From the NCBI GenBank assembly GCA_947167935.1, contig CAMVJU010000001.1, positions 1-64,000 of the forward strand: a DNA stretch of 64,000 bases, written 5' to 3'. Positions within the stretch are counted from its first letter, which is position 1. Each line of letters opens with the position of its first letter. The notes under the pieces were generated by a model. It made no database searches and had not been told where the DNA came from. It was given only the letters and a program-made list of their open reading frames with translations. The translations under genes were made by a program, and so were the position numbers. This DNA is from an uncultured Prevotellaceae bacterium. Lineage in GTDB: Bacteria > Bacteroidota > Bacteroidia > Bacteroidales > Bacteroidaceae. This document shows positions 32,672 through 42,066 of this stretch, one piece after another.

Positions 32672-34030
32672 ATGGAACAGAAAATGAACAGTGTGAAGCC
32701 CGCTGAGGGCAAACTGGGAATCCTCGTCGTCGGCAACGGCGCAGTGGCAACAACATTCATGACTGGTGTGCTGATGACTCGCAAGGGCCTCGGTAAGCCT
32801 GTTGGTTCAATGACCCAGTATGACAAAATCCGTATAGGAAAGGGAGCCGACAAGAAGTATCTCCCCTACAAGGACATCGTACCCATTGCCGACCTGAACG
32901 ACATCGTATTCGGCTGCTGGGACGTCTATCCGCAGAATGCCTATCAGGCTGCTATGTATGCCGAGGTGCTGAAGGAGAAGGACATCGAGCCCGTTCGCGA
33001 CGAACTGGAGAAGATTGTACCCATGAAGGCCGCTTTCGACAAGAACTATGCCAAGCGTCTTGACGGCGACAACGTGAAATGTTCATTGGTCAATGGTCAA
33101 TGTCAAATGCCCACCCGCTGGGAGATGGTGGAGATGCTGAAGAAGGATATCAGCGACTTCAAGCAGAAGAACGGCTGTGCACGCATCGTCGTGCTCTGGG
33201 CTGCCTCTACCGAGATCTATGTGCCCGTCGACGAGCAGGTGCACTACAAGCTCAGCGACCTCGAGGCTGCCATGAAGGCCGACGACCGCGAGCATATCGC
33301 TCCCTCGATGTGCTATGCCTACGCTGCCCTCACCGAGGGTGCTCCCTTCATCATGGGCGCTCCCAACACCACCGTCGATATCCCTGCTATGTGGGAGCTG
33401 GCAGAGAAGACGAAGATGCCCATCGCCGGCAAGGACTTCAAGACGGGCCAGACGCTGGTTAAGAGCGGCTTTGCACCCATCATCGGCACCCGCTGTCTGG
33501 GTCTGAGCGGCTGGTTCTCTACCAATATCCTGGGCAACCGCGACGGTCTGGTGCTCGACGAGCCCGCCAACTTCCGCACCAAGGAGGTTTCGAAACTTTC
33601 AACGCTGGAGACCATCCTCAAGCCCGATGTGCAGCCCGACCTCTACGGACACGGCAACGATGAGGACACGCAATATTACCACAAGGTGCGTATCAACTAC
33701 TATCCTCCCCGCAACGACAACAAGGAGGGCTGGGACAACATCGACATTTTCGGTTGGCTGGGCTATCCCATGCAGATCAAGATTAACTTCCTCTGTCGCG
33801 ACTCCATCCTTGCTGCTCCTTTGTGCCTTGACCTCTGTCTGCTGAGCGACCTCGCTGCCCGTGCCGGACGCTATGGTACACAGCGTTTCCTCAGCTTCTT
33901 CCTCAAGAGCCCGATGCACGACTACACCCAGGGCGAGGAAGCCGTCAACAACCTCTATCAGCAGTACACCATGCTGAAGAACGCCATCCGTGAGATGGGC
34001 GGCTACGAGGCCGACGAGGAAATCGACTAA
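32672..34030 (+). CDS. Myo-inositol-1-phosphate synthase
   Basis: A 452-residue NAD-dependent enzyme that turns glucose-6-phosphate into inositol-1-phosphate, first step to inositol lipids made by many Bacteroidetes. The Rossmann loop LVVGNGAVATTFMTGV, the core NTTVDIPAMWELAE and AGKDFKTGQTLVKSG (catalytic-lysine region), and the C-terminal RAGRYGTQRFLSFFLKSPM are as expected. Residues near 138-147 (KCSLVNGQCQM) come from a TGGTCAA heptamer run and look like an insertion in a surface loop. The gene stands alone, ending nine bp from the convergent ccsA. Confidence 0.92.
   Translation: MEQKMNSVKPAEGKLGILVVGNGAVATTFMTGVLMTRKGLGKPVGSMTQYDKIRIGKGADKKYLPYKDIVPIADLNDIVFGCWDVYPQNAYQAAMYAEVLKEKDIEPVRDELEKIVPMKAAFDKNYAKRLDGDNVKCSLVNGQCQMPTRWEMVEMLKKDISDFKQKNGCARIVVLWAASTEIYVPVDEQVHYKLSDLEAAMKADDREHIAPSMCYAYAALTEGAPFIMGAPNTTVDIPAMWELAEKTKMPIAGKDFKTGQTLVKSGFAPIIGTRCLGLSGWFSTNILGNRDGLVLDEPANFRTKEVSKLSTLETILKPDVQPDLYGHGNDEDTQYYHKVRINYYPPRNDNKEGWDNIDIFGWLGYPMQIKINFLCRDSILAAPLCLDLCLLSDLAARAGRYGTQRFLSFFLKSPMHDYTQGEEAVNNLYQQYTMLKNAIREMGGYEADEEID
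33082..33109 (+). repeat. Heptamer run inside the inositol-phosphate synthase gene
   Basis: TTGGTCAATGGTCAATGTCA repeats with a 7-bp period, in frame within the coding region. Confidence 0.7.
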
Positions 34031-34039
34031 AGAAGCTTT

Positions 34040-35494
34040 TTAGTTGTAAGTGTGCACGCTGGCACCTTGTGCAGAGGGCAGATAATTGATGCCCCACCAG
34101 CACATCTGCAGTAGAACGAAGGAAACGATAAGGAGCCAGAGAACAAGACGGGGTTGCTGCTTCGGCAAGCGACGGTAGTGTATATAAATAAGGTACGCGA
34201 ACCAAGTGATGGCTGCCCACGTCTCCTTTGGATCCCACGACCAGTAGTGCCCCCACGCCTCCTTTGCCCAAAGGGCTCCAAAAAGCATGCCGACAGTCAT
34301 CAAGGCGAGGCCTGCGTAGACGAAGGTGTCCAGAGTGGTGAGGGGTGAGGTGTGTGAGGTGGAAACTATCAGTCGATAGATAGCTATCAGCGTGACGATT
34401 CCGAAGAAGGAATAGGCAAACATGTAGACAATGACGTGGGGCGCAAACCACGGGCTCTGCAGGGCCGGCATCGGTGTGTCGGAATGCATGTGGGGCCAAA
34501 GGAGGAAAACGACCACGAAGGCGACGGCTAGAAGAATGGCGAATTTCCACCTGATCCTTATCATCAACATGCAGGCAGCGCCAGCCAGCATCATGTAGAT
34601 GCCTGCATAGACCAGCGGCAGCCAAGGGTCGCGCACCAGCTCAAGAATCGAGAGCTGGCTTTTGGCGCCCATCTGCGTGTCGTAGCTATATTGATAAATC
34701 TTCCAGCCTTCCACCTCAACAGGATTGTTGACGTCGACGGTTGAGGTGAGAGGTGTGAGGTCAGAGGCGTGAGAAGAGTTGTGAGGAGTGATCAGCAGCT
34801 CTGACGCGAAGCGCTTGGGCGAGCCGTCGTCGTAGGTCTCAAATATAAACTGCTTCAGCTCGATGCTCATCGGCATCATGTGGACGAGGCCGTCCTGCGC
34901 CATTGCCCTGCTTTCTGGTACGCCGATCATCGTCATCATCTTCAGCCGCTGCATGTCGGCATTGCCCAGCGTAGCGCAGGTCATCGCAAGGAAGAGACCA
35001 AAGTGGAGGAGGATGGAGGGGACCTTGTGAAGGGTTGATGGTGGATGGTGGAGGGTTGATGGTGGATGGTGGAAGGTGGAGAGTGAAAGGCAGAGATTCA
35101 TCATTTGCTTCAATGTCGTAACGCCGAGGATTAAGGCGATATAGACGTATACGAGCACGAAGGGCCAGAAGGTCAACATGTTGCTCAGCCAGGTGCCATC
35201 GGCTTGCTGCCGGGTGAGACCCATGACGACGGTCAGCAGGACGGTATACACTAATGCGGGAACCGCCGCGTGGTAGGTGCCGATAAATCGAAAGACCTGG
35301 CTTTTATTGCGCAGCAGGAATACACCAGCGATGATGGCCAGGAAAACCGCCATCACAATGCCGTTGACAGGCCACGCAAAAGCGTCCCACACTACAGGGC
35401 CGACGCTCAACTGCAGCATCAGGCCTGCAAGAATCAGCCCTCCTCCAATAAGAAAGCCTTCTTTCATTGTCCAGTATCTCGTCTCTGTGTTCAT
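34040..35494 (-). CDS. ccsA: Cytochrome c biogenesis protein, ResB-like plus CcsA
   Basis: A 484-residue membrane protein for System II cytochrome c maturation, which moves heme across the membrane and attaches it. The N-terminal half has several helices and a periplasmic ResB-like part (IELKQFIFETYDDGSPK). The C-terminal half is CcsA with the heme-handling tryptophan-rich motif WGHYWSWDPKETWAAITW. I chose the ATG at 35494; the frame extends to a TTG at 35617 through the promoter. Two heptamer runs lie inside: 35031-35085 codes STFHHPPSTLHHPPSTLH, and 34740-34786 codes SSHASDLTPLTSTV. Both fall in non-core loops. Confidence 0.88.
   Translation of the reverse strand: MNTETRYWTMKEGFLIGGGLILAGLMLQLSVGPVVWDAFAWPVNGIVMAVFLAIIAGVFLLRNKSQVFRFIGTYHAAVPALVYTVLLTVVMGLTRQQADGTWLSNMLTFWPFVLVYVYIALILGVTTLKQMMNLCLSLSTFHHPPSTLHHPPSTLHKVPSILLHFGLFLAMTCATLGNADMQRLKMMTMIGVPESRAMAQDGLVHMMPMSIELKQFIFETYDDGSPKRFASELLITPHNSSHASDLTPLTSTVDVNNPVEVEGWKIYQYSYDTQMGAKSQLSILELVRDPWLPLVYAGIYMMLAGAACMLMIRIRWKFAILLAVAFVVVFLLWPHMHSDTPMPALQSPWFAPHVIVYMFAYSFFGIVTLIAIYRLIVSTSHTSPLTTLDTFVYAGLALMTVGMLFGALWAKEAWGHYWSWDPKETWAAITWFAYLIYIHYRRLPKQQPRLVLWLLIVSFVLLQMCWWGINYLPSAQGASVHTYN
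34740..34786 (-). repeat. GAGGTGA heptamer run in ccsA
   Basis: Degenerate GAGGTGA/GAGGTGT/GAGGTCA units (plus-strand reading) inside the coding region. Confidence 0.7.
35031..35085 (-). repeat. ATGGTGG heptamer run in ccsA
   Basis: ATGGTGG, ATGGTGG, AGGGTTG, ATGGTGG, ATGGTGG, AAGGTGG in succession (plus-strand reading). As 21 is three heptamers, the protein shows a seven-residue repeat (HHPPSTL). Confidence 0.85.
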
Positions 35495-35524
35495 GCTCAA
35501 ATATACTTTGCCGAATGGCGCCTG

Positions 35525-35532
35525 CAAAAGTA
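35525..35532 (-). promoter_or_regulatory. -7 element of ccsA
   Basis: Reverse-strand TACTTTTG about 30 bp upstream of the chosen ATG. Confidence 0.55.
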
Positions 35533-35625
35533 CGAAAAAAAATTGAAAGAAGTTACACGCAGGGCAGAGAATCATAAAAATAAAAAAAAATGTGGGGAAG
35601 GTGTTGGATTTAGTCAATTTTTTTG

Positions 35626-35633
35626 TAATTTTG
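35626..35633 (+). promoter_or_regulatory. -7 element of lepA
   Basis: TAATTTTG 22 bp upstream of the lepA ATG. Confidence 0.6.
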
Positions 35634-35655
35634 TACCCAAATTGTACATAAAAGA

Positions 35656-37437
35656 ATGAAAAACATCCGTAACTTCTGCATCATCGCCCACATCGACCAC
35701 GGTAAGAGTACCTTGGCCGACCGCCTTCTGGAACGTACGAAGACGATCCAGGTGACGGAGGGACAGATGCTCGACGATATGGATCTGGAGCGCGAGCGCG
35801 GCATCACCATTAAGAGCCATGCCATCCAGATGGAGTACGAGCGTGACGGGCAGAAGTATATCCTGAATCTTATCGACACTCCGGGCCATGTAGACTTCAG
35901 CTATGAGGTGAGCCGCTCAATAGCCGCCTGCGAGGGTGCACTCTTAGTGGTGGACGCTACGCAGGGCGTGCAGGCGCAGACCATCTCCAATCTCTACATG
36001 GCCATCGACAATAATCTGGAAATCATCCCTGTCATCAACAAGATTGACATGCCGAGCGCGATGCCCGACGAGGTGGAGGACGAAATTGTAGACCTTATCG
36101 GCTGCGATCCTGAGGACATCATCCGTGCCAGCGGCAAGACCGGCGAGGGTGTCGACGACATCCTCAACGCCGTGGTCGACCGCATTCCGCATCCTGTGGG
36201 CGACGAGGAGGCTCCCTTGCAGGCGCTGATCTTCGACTCGGTGTTCAACTCTTTCCGCGGCATCATCGCCTACTTCAAGATCGTGAACGGCGTCATCCGC
36301 AAGGGCGACAAGGTGAAGTTCTTCAACACGGGCATGGAGTACGACGCCGACGAGGTGGGCGTGCTGAAGATGGACATGATTCCCCGTCAGGAGCTGCGCA
36401 CAGGCGATGTGGGCTATATCATCAGCGGCATCAAGGACTCGAAGGAAGTGAAAGTGGGCGATACCATCACCCACGTGGCCAATCCGTGCGAAAAAGCCAT
36501 CGAGGGCTTCCAGGAAGTGAAGCCGATGGTGTTTGCCGGCGTCTATCCCATCGATCCGACGGATTATGAGAACCTACGTGCCTCGTTGGAGAAGCTGCAG
36601 CTGAACGATGCCTCGCTGACGTTCCAACCGGAGTCGTCGGTGGCGCTGGGCTTCGGCTTCCGTTGCGGATTCCTCGGCCTGTTGCACATGGAGATTGTGC
36701 AGGAAAGACTGGACCGCGAGTTCGATATGGACGTCATTACCACCGTGCCCAACGTGTCGTATATGTGCTACACGAAACAGGGAGAGGTAAAAGAGGTGCA
36801 CAACCCTAGCGGACTGCCCGACCAGACGCTCATCGACCACATCGAGGAGCCCTATATCCGCGCCTCGATTATCACCGCCTCGGCCTTCATCGGCCCCATC
36901 ATGACGCTTTGCCTCGACAAACGCGGCGAGCTGATCGACCAGCAGTATGTCAGCGGCGGACGCATGGAGCTACACTTCATGCTGCCGCTGGGTGAGATCG
37001 TCATCGACTTCTACGACAAGCTGAAGAGCATTTCGAAGGGCTATGCATCGTTCGACTACCATGTGGACTGCTTCCGCCCGTCGAAGCTCGTCAAACTCGA
37101 CATCCTGCTGAACGGTGAGCCCGTGGATGCCCTCTCCACATTGACGCATCAGGACAATGCCGTCACCTTTGGGCGCCGTATGTGCGAGAAGCTGAAGGAA
37201 CTCATCCCACGCCAGCAGTTCGACATCGCCATCCAGGCGGCCATCGGTGCGAAGATTATTGCCCGCGAGACGGTGAAACAGGTGCGCAAGGATGTGCTGG
37301 CGAAATGCTATGGTGGCGACGTCACCCGTAAGCGTAAACTACTCGAGAAGCAGAAGCGCGGCAAGAAGCGCATGAAGCAGATCGGCAACGTGGAAGTGCC
37401 GCAGAAGGCCTTCCTCGCAGTATTGAAATTAGACTAA
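35656..37437 (+). CDS. lepA: Elongation factor 4 (translational GTPase LepA)
   Basis: A 593-residue ribosome-associated GTPase. G motifs AHIDHGKST (near residue 8), the switch region [22 protein letters not shown] and NKIDMP are intact, and the LepA-specific C-terminal domain ends in FLAVLKLD after the basic [20 protein letters not shown]. It acts on stalled or mis-translocated ribosomes and in 30S assembly. It is followed after 27 bp by a Crp/Fnr regulator, probably in one transcript. Confidence 0.97.
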   Translation: MKNIRNFCIIAHIDHGKSTLADRLLERTKTIQVTEGQMLDDMDLERERGITIKSHAIQMEYERDGQKYILNLIDTPGHVDFSYEVSRSIAACEGALLVVDATQGVQAQTISNLYMAIDNNLEIIPVINKIDMPSAMPDEVEDEIVDLIGCDPEDIIRASGKTGEGVDDILNAVVDRIPHPVGDEEAPLQALIFDSVFNSFRGIIAYFKIVNGVIRKGDKVKFFNTGMEYDADEVGVLKMDMIPRQELRTGDVGYIISGIKDSKEVKVGDTITHVANPCEKAIEGFQEVKPMVFAGVYPIDPTDYENLRASLEKLQLNDASLTFQPESSVALGFGFRCGFLGLLHMEIVQERLDREFDMDVITTVPNVSYMCYTKQGEVKEVHNPSGLPDQTLIDHIEEPYIRASIITASAFIGPIMTLCLDKRGELIDQQYVSGGRMELHFMLPLGEIVIDFYDKLKSISKGYASFDYHVDCFRPSKLVKLDILLNGEPVDALSTLTHQDNAVTFGRRMCEKLKELIPRQQFDIAIQAAIGAKIIARETVKQVRKDVLAKCYGGDVTRKRKLLEKQKRGKKRMKQIGNVEVPQKAFLAVLKLD

Positions 37438-37464
37438 TCTAAGCCTTAAAAAACCATAAGAAAA

Positions 37465-38064
37465 ATGGCCAACCTAAGTTTAACTCCCCGTGACGTGGCT
37501 CGCGAACTGGCGCGCCGCTACAGTACCATGACTCATGACGAGCTGGATGTCCTTGAAAGCATCCTCATCCCACGTAAGTACGCCAAGAACGAGATTATCC
37601 TGCGTGAAGGCGAGACCTGCGAGAACATCTACTGGGTGGTGAAGGGTCTGGTACGCCAGTTCTATTACAAGAACAAGAAAGAGCTGACCGAATACATGGC
37701 TACCGAGAACAGCATTGTGATGTGCATCGAGAGCCTGTTCCTCGAAGAGCCCACACGTCTGCAGATACAGGCGCTGGAGCCCTCCATCATCTACTCGCTG
37801 CCGAAGGCCGAGCTGGAGCAGGCTGCTATCAAATGCATCAACATCCAGATGCTCTATCGCAAGATACTCGAAGAGTCGCTCATCATCAGTCAGCACCACG
37901 CCGACATGCTGCGATTCGAGACGGCCCAGGACCGCTACGCCAAGCTGGTGAAACGCTCGCCGCAACTGGTGCTGCGTGCCCCGCTGGTCTACATCGCCAG
38001 CTATTTGCAGATGACGCCCGAGACACTCTCACGCGTCCGTACGGCCGCCCTGCTCAACGGCTAA
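37465..38064 (+). CDS. Crp/Fnr-family transcription regulator
   Basis: A 199-residue regulator: a cyclic-nucleotide-binding-like beta roll (about 30-125, with KNEIILREGETCENIYWVVK) and a C-terminal helical part with a winged helix (YLQMTPETLSRVRTA is the recognition region). No cysteine cluster for an Fnr-type iron-sulfur centre is seen near the N-terminus. The signal and targets are unknown. It follows lepA by 27 bp without a clear promoter of its own. Confidence 0.88.
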   Translation: MANLSLTPRDVARELARRYSTMTHDELDVLESILIPRKYAKNEIILREGETCENIYWVVKGLVRQFYYKNKKELTEYMATENSIVMCIESLFLEEPTRLQIQALEPSIIYSLPKAELEQAAIKCINIQMLYRKILEESLIISQHHADMLRFETAQDRYAKLVKRSPQLVLRAPLVYIASYLQMTPETLSRVRTAALLNG

Positions 38065-38119
38065 GGTATCCGTTTGCACACCCCCAGCTGCACTTTTTTC
38101 CTAAAAAGAGCGGGAAAAG

Positions 38120-38151
38120 TTTGCACGGTCGGGAAAAAAAGCGTACCTTTG
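38120..38151 (+). promoter_or_regulatory. Promoter of rpmE
   Basis: TTTG (38120-38123), a 20-bp spacer, then TACCTTTG (38144-38151), a full consensus. Confidence 0.8.
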
Positions 38152-38189
38152 CACGCTGAAACCATTATTATCAACATTTTTAAAGAACA

Positions 38190-38444
38190 ATGAAACAAGG
38201 AATTCATCCAGAAAACTATCGCCCCGTCGTGTTTAAGGACATGTCCAACGGCGATATGTTCCTTACGAAGTCTACTGCAAAGACAAATGACACTGTAGAA
38301 TTCGAAGGCGAAACTTACCCAGTGGTAAAAGTCGAAATTTCAAGCACCTCTCACCCGTTCTACACTGGTAAGAGCAAGCTCGTCGACACGGCAGGACGCG
38401 TCGATAAGTTCATGAGCCGCTACGGTAAGGCTGCGAAGAAGTAA
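38190..38444 (+). CDS. rpmE: 50S ribosomal protein L31, type B
   Basis: An 84-residue ribosomal protein. It begins [19 protein letters not shown] and has the typical [21 protein letters not shown] and a basic tail. The CxxC zinc-binding cysteines of the A type are absent, so it is the zinc-independent B form, often named rpmE2 or ykgM elsewhere. As the only L31 in the window with a strong promoter and its own terminator, it is probably the main form here. Confidence 0.97.
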   Translation: MKQGIHPENYRPVVFKDMSNGDMFLTKSTAKTNDTVEFEGETYPVVKVEISSTSHPFYTGKSKLVDTAGRVDKFMSRYGKAAKK

Positions 38445-38472
38445 GATACTTTCAACACACCACATGACTTAA

Positions 38473-38520
38473 AAAAGGTGCGTCCAAGGTAGTTGCATAT
38501 GCCTTGAGCGCACCTTTTAT
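38473..38520 (+). terminator. Terminator of rpmE
   Basis: AAAAGGTGCG (38473-38482) pairs with CGCACCTTTT (38509-38518). An inner CCAAGG/CCTTG stem strengthens it. Confidence 0.85.
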
Positions 38521-38540
38521 CTTTTTCTAGAAACCCAACC

Positions 38541-39467
38541 ATGAAACTGCTGACCTTCGGGCGACTGCTGCCCTTGGCGCTTCTTGCGCTGACCCTTGCA
38601 TCGTGTCACGGCAGCGATGACGAGGACGACAACCAAAAGCCATCCGTCAATACCAACGTCAACGCCAACCCCACCGACAAGGAGCCGGCCCTGCAACGCC
38701 TGGAGTTTCCTCGCGTGAAGGGAGGCCGCAGCCTCGTGCTCATCCACACCACCAACGACTCGTACGGCATTAACTACAGCGTGGAGTGGGACTGCGACAA
38801 GAAGGCACAGCGTTGGTCGGCCTATCAGATGACTGCCGCCACAATGGTGCAGAAAACATCGCGCTATTACTCCAGCGACAACCAGTATCCCTTCGATCCG
38901 CTGCTGCCCAATAATACCTATCTTACCCAGGACTGCTTTTGGAACAGCGGCTACGACCACGGACACATCTGCCCGTCGGCCGACAGACTCTATTCGGCCG
39001 AAGCCAACTACCAGACCTTCTTCCTCACCAACATGCAGCCGCAGTCGAAGGCCTTCAACGCATCGGAGAACAGTCCTTGGTATCGTTTGGAAAGTCAGGT
39101 GCGCAGCTGGGCCAAGAATGCAGGGACTGAGGTGCTCTATGTAGTGAAAGGTGGCACCATCGAGGACAATCAAGTCCTGACGAATAAGGATGGTAGCCTG
39201 CGACTTATTAAGGGCGAGATGCGTGTACCCCAGTATTTCTTTGTGGCGCTGCTGCTGAAGAATGCTCAGGGCTACAAGGCCGTGGGCTTCTGGATGGAGC
39301 ACCGCGACAGCTATGTTAACTACGAGCCGCTCGGCAACTGGGCCGTCAACATCCGTGACTTGGAGGAGAAGACAGGCATCGACTTCTTCTGTAACCTGCC
39401 CGATGACGTGGAGAACAAGGTAGAGACGCTGCCCATCGAGAACGTGAAACGTGCATGGGGATTGTGA
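38541..39467 (+). CDS. Exported DNA/RNA non-specific endonuclease (lipoprotein)
   Basis: A 308-residue NucA-family nuclease. The signal ends in a lipobox (LTLASC, Cys at about 22) followed by an acidic HGSDDEDD stretch that often marks surface lipoproteins in Bacteroidetes. The active-site motif is DHGHICPSADR, the DRGHxxPA motif with His in place of Arg at position two but the catalytic His kept. Downstream NMQPQSKAFN gives the metal-binding Asn. It would cut DNA or RNA outside the cell, for nutrient use or defence against foreign DNA. It stands alone. Confidence 0.88.
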   Translation: MKLLTFGRLLPLALLALTLASCHGSDDEDDNQKPSVNTNVNANPTDKEPALQRLEFPRVKGGRSLVLIHTTNDSYGINYSVEWDCDKKAQRWSAYQMTAATMVQKTSRYYSSDNQYPFDPLLPNNTYLTQDCFWNSGYDHGHICPSADRLYSAEANYQTFFLTNMQPQSKAFNASENSPWYRLESQVRSWAKNAGTEVLYVVKGGTIEDNQVLTNKDGSLRLIKGEMRVPQYFFVALLLKNAQGYKAVGFWMEHRDSYVNYEPLGNWAVNIRDLEEKTGIDFFCNLPDDVENKVETLPIENVKRAWGL

Positions 39468-39493
39468 CAATAACCGTTAAACAATATCCGTAG

Positions 39494-39535
39494 TAAACAA
39501 TTAACAATAAACACTCAACAATAAACATAAAAACC
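39494..39535 (+). repeat. AACAATA heptamer run before the peroxidase gene
   Basis: AACAATT, AACAATA, AACACTC, AACAATA, AACATAA in succession in the 84-bp gap. The gpx leader is mostly this run, and no TAnnTTTG element is seen. Confidence 0.75.
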
Positions 39536-39551
39536 AAACCAAAGAACAACA

Positions 39552-40103
39552 ATGAAAACTGTTTATGATTTCACTGTCAAGGACAGAAAAGGCAAGGACG
39601 TGTCGCTGAAGGAGTATGCCAATGAGGTGTTGCTCATCGTGAACACGGCTACGAAGTGCGGTTTCACTCCGCAATACGAGGAACTGGAGCAGCTCTACGA
39701 GAAATACCGCTCGCAGGAGTTTGTCATCCTCGACTTCCCCTGCAACCAGTTCGGCCAGCAGGCTCCCGGAACCGACGAGAGCATCCATGAGTTCTGCAAG
39801 CTGAACTTCGGCACAGAATTTCCCCGCTTCAAGAAGGTGAAGGTGAACGGCCCCGACGCCGACCCGTTGTTCCTCTACCTGCAGGAACAGAAAGGTTTTG
39901 GAGGATGGGACATGGAGCACCCCATCGCCCACATCCTCGACGACATGCTGTCGAAGGAAGACCCCAATTATAAGGAGAAGAACGACATCAAGTGGAATTT
40001 CACCAAGTTCCTTGTCGACAAGAAAGGCATGGTTGTCGCCCGCTTCGAGCCCACTACCGCCACTTCTGAGATTGAAAAGCAAATTGAAGAATTGCTGAAG
40101 TAG
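39552..40103 (+). CDS. Glutathione peroxidase-family (thioredoxin-dependent) peroxidase
   Basis: A 183-residue peroxidase that reduces hydroperoxides. The peroxidatic cysteine is in NTATKCGFTPQYEELE, the Gln partner in FPCNQFGQQAPG and the Trp partner in IKWNFTKFLVD. Bacterial members of this kind usually take electrons from thioredoxin. That fits its neighbour: a thioredoxin reductase gene begins one base after the stop codon, so the two are an operon for peroxide defence. Cytoplasmic, with no signal peptide. Confidence 0.93.
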   Translation: MKTVYDFTVKDRKGKDVSLKEYANEVLLIVNTATKCGFTPQYEELEQLYEKYRSQEFVILDFPCNQFGQQAPGTDESIHEFCKLNFGTEFPRFKKVKVNGPDADPLFLYLQEQKGFGGWDMEHPIAHILDDMLSKEDPNYKEKNDIKWNFTKFLVDKKGMVVARFEPTTATSEIEKQIEELLK

Positions 40104-40104
40104 G

Positions 40105-41037
40105 ATGGAAAAGACAAAGTGTTTGATTATCGGCAGTGGGCCTGCGGGCTACACTGCCGCTATTTATGCCAGTCGTGCAAACCTGAATCCCATTGAATAC
40201 TGTGGCCTGCAGCCTGGCGGCCAGCTGACGCAGACCACTGAGGTGGAGAATTTCCCTGGCTATCCTGAGGGTGTCGACGGCAATCAGATGATGATGGACT
40301 TGCGCCAGCAGGCTGAGCGTTTCGGCGTCGACATCCGTGACGGCGAGATCACAGAGGTGGATTTTTCCTCGCGTCCCTATCGTGCAAAGGATGATGCCGG
40401 CAATGAGATAGAGGCAGATACAGTCATCATCGCCACGGGTGCCTCAGCCAAATACTTAGGCCTGCCCGACGAGCAGAAATATATGGGTCAGGGCGTCTCG
40501 GCCTGTGCCACCTGCGACGGTTTCTTCTATCGCAAGAAGACCGTGGCCGTGGTGGGCGGCGGCGATACGGCCTGCGAGGATGCCCTCTATCTGAGCGGCC
40601 TCTGCAAGAAGGTCTACCTCATTGTGCGCAAGCCTTTCCTACGTGCCTCGAAGGTAATGCAGCAGCGGGTGATGGAGCGTGAGAACATTGAGATTCTCTT
40701 CGAGCACAACACCCTCGGCCTCTTCGGCGAGGACGGTGTGGAGGGTGCCCACTTGGTGAAGCGTAAGGGTGAGCCCGACGAGGAGCAAGTTGACATCGCC
40801 ATCGACGGCTTCTTCCTCGCCATCGGCCATAAGCCCAACACCGACATCTTCAAGCAGTGGCTCGACACTGACGAGGTGGGCTATCTGAAGAAGATTGACG
40901 GTACGCCGCGCACCAAGCTGCCTGGCATCTTCGTGGCTGGCGACTGCGCCGACCCCGTCTACCGTCAAGCCATTACTGCCGCCGGTACTGGTTGTCAGGC
41001 GGCCATCGAAGCTGAACGATTCCTCTTGGAACAATAA
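40105..41037 (+). CDS. trxB: Thioredoxin-disulfide reductase
   Basis: A 310-residue FAD enzyme that passes electrons from NADPH to thioredoxin. FAD-binding GSGPAGYTAAIYASRA near residue 10, the redox-active CATC in ACATCDGFF (about 136-139), NADPH-binding VVGGGDTACEDALYL and the C-terminal FAD motif GIFVAGDCADP are all intact. It follows the glutathione-peroxidase-type gene by one base and would supply reducing power to it via thioredoxin. Confidence 0.96.
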   Translation: MEKTKCLIIGSGPAGYTAAIYASRANLNPIEYCGLQPGGQLTQTTEVENFPGYPEGVDGNQMMMDLRQQAERFGVDIRDGEITEVDFSSRPYRAKDDAGNEIEADTVIIATGASAKYLGLPDEQKYMGQGVSACATCDGFFYRKKTVAVVGGGDTACEDALYLSGLCKKVYLIVRKPFLRASKVMQQRVMERENIEILFEHNTLGLFGEDGVEGAHLVKRKGEPDEEQVDIAIDGFFLAIGHKPNTDIFKQWLDTDEVGYLKKIDGTPRTKLPGIFVAGDCADPVYRQAITAAGTGCQAAIEAERFLLEQ

Positions 41038-41052
41038 CCGTCGGTTATTGTT

Positions 41053-42066
41053 TTACTCTTCTCCCAGCAGGAGCTTGACTCTGTCTTGCAGGTCGCTGCT
41101 GCTGAGATTGCGGGCAATAATCTTGCCCTGCTTGTTAGTGATAATGTTTGCGGGAAGGGTGGCGATGCCGAGCTGTGCCAAGGCCGGCGACTGAAACATC
41201 AGGCTGTCGCTGACGTTGGGCCAGGTGACACTGTCGCGCTCTAGTACGCCTTTGCCCTCTGAGGGGCTGGCGTCGATGCAGATGCTGAGCACCTTCAGTC
41301 TTTCAGGGTATTTCTTCTTCAGTTTGCTCAGCGTGCGCATGGGCTGTTGCGACTCGTAGCTCCATGTCGACCAAACCATGATGACGTTGACTTCAGCGCG
41401 CATCGTGGCATTGGTCACCGTGTCACCTTCTGTGCTGATGGCCTGAAACTCGGGCAGCGTGCCGTCGGTGGTATAGGTCTTCAGCGCCTCGAGCTGTGTC
41501 AGCAGGCGTGCCACATGCTGATTCTGCGGCTGTTTCTCGCGCAGCTTCTCGCAGAGCGTATAGGCCTTGGCGTAGTTGGGTGTGAAAGACTGTAGGAAAA
41601 ATTTCTGAAGGAGGTAGAGGCTGACGGGCGAATTGGGATGCAGGCCGATGAATTTCTCGGCCTCGGCTTCAGCCTCTGGCGGCGTCATCTCATTGGTTTT
41701 CAGACGGAAGGCCGTCATCAGGTCGTTGTCGGGTGTACCCTTGATCTCCGTATCACGCAGGTGTGATGCGTCGCCTTCCATCTTCACCTCGCCGCCCGGC
41801 GTAGCGAAGACGGGAATCTCGCTGTAGTTGGGAAAAATGATGGCCAGCGTGAGCGTGTCGGTAAGCTGCCGCTCATAGGTGAAGCGTCCGTCGTTGACGG
41901 CGATGGTATCCTTCTCGCCTGTGCTGACGTCGTAGATGTAGAACTCGCCCTGGTTCAGATTCTTGAACTGGGCCTCCAGCTTAAAACGGTCAGCCTGCTT
42001 GCTGCACGATGATGCAGCAAGCAGGATGAGAAAGAGTATGAGGTATTTGAATTTACTTCTGAACAT
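41053..42066 (-). CDS. TlpA/thioredoxin-like lipoprotein with DUF4369, lacking the CxxC
   Basis: A 337-residue lipoprotein (lipobox LAASSC, Cys at about 21) with an N-terminal DUF4369-like beta domain and a C-terminal thioredoxin fold. The active-site segment that normally reads FWATWCGPC is here VWSTWSYESQQP: both redox cysteines are replaced by serine. The cis-Pro loop (ATLPANIITNKQGKI) is kept. It cannot do thiol-disulfide exchange and may be a binding or scaffold protein. It overlaps the upstream OmpA/TPR gene by 14 bp, so the pair is co-translated. Confidence 0.85.
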   Translation of the reverse strand: MFRSKFKYLILFLILLAASSCSKQADRFKLEAQFKNLNQGEFYIYDVSTGEKDTIAVNDGRFTYERQLTDTLTLAIIFPNYSEIPVFATPGGEVKMEGDASHLRDTEIKGTPDNDLMTAFRLKTNEMTPPEAEAEAEKFIGLHPNSPVSLYLLQKFFLQSFTPNYAKAYTLCEKLREKQPQNQHVARLLTQLEALKTYTTDGTLPEFQAISTEGDTVTNATMRAEVNVIMVWSTWSYESQQPMRTLSKLKKKYPERLKVLSICIDASPSEGKGVLERDSVTWPNVSDSLMFQSPALAQLGIATLPANIITNKQGKIIARNLSSSDLQDRVKLLLGEE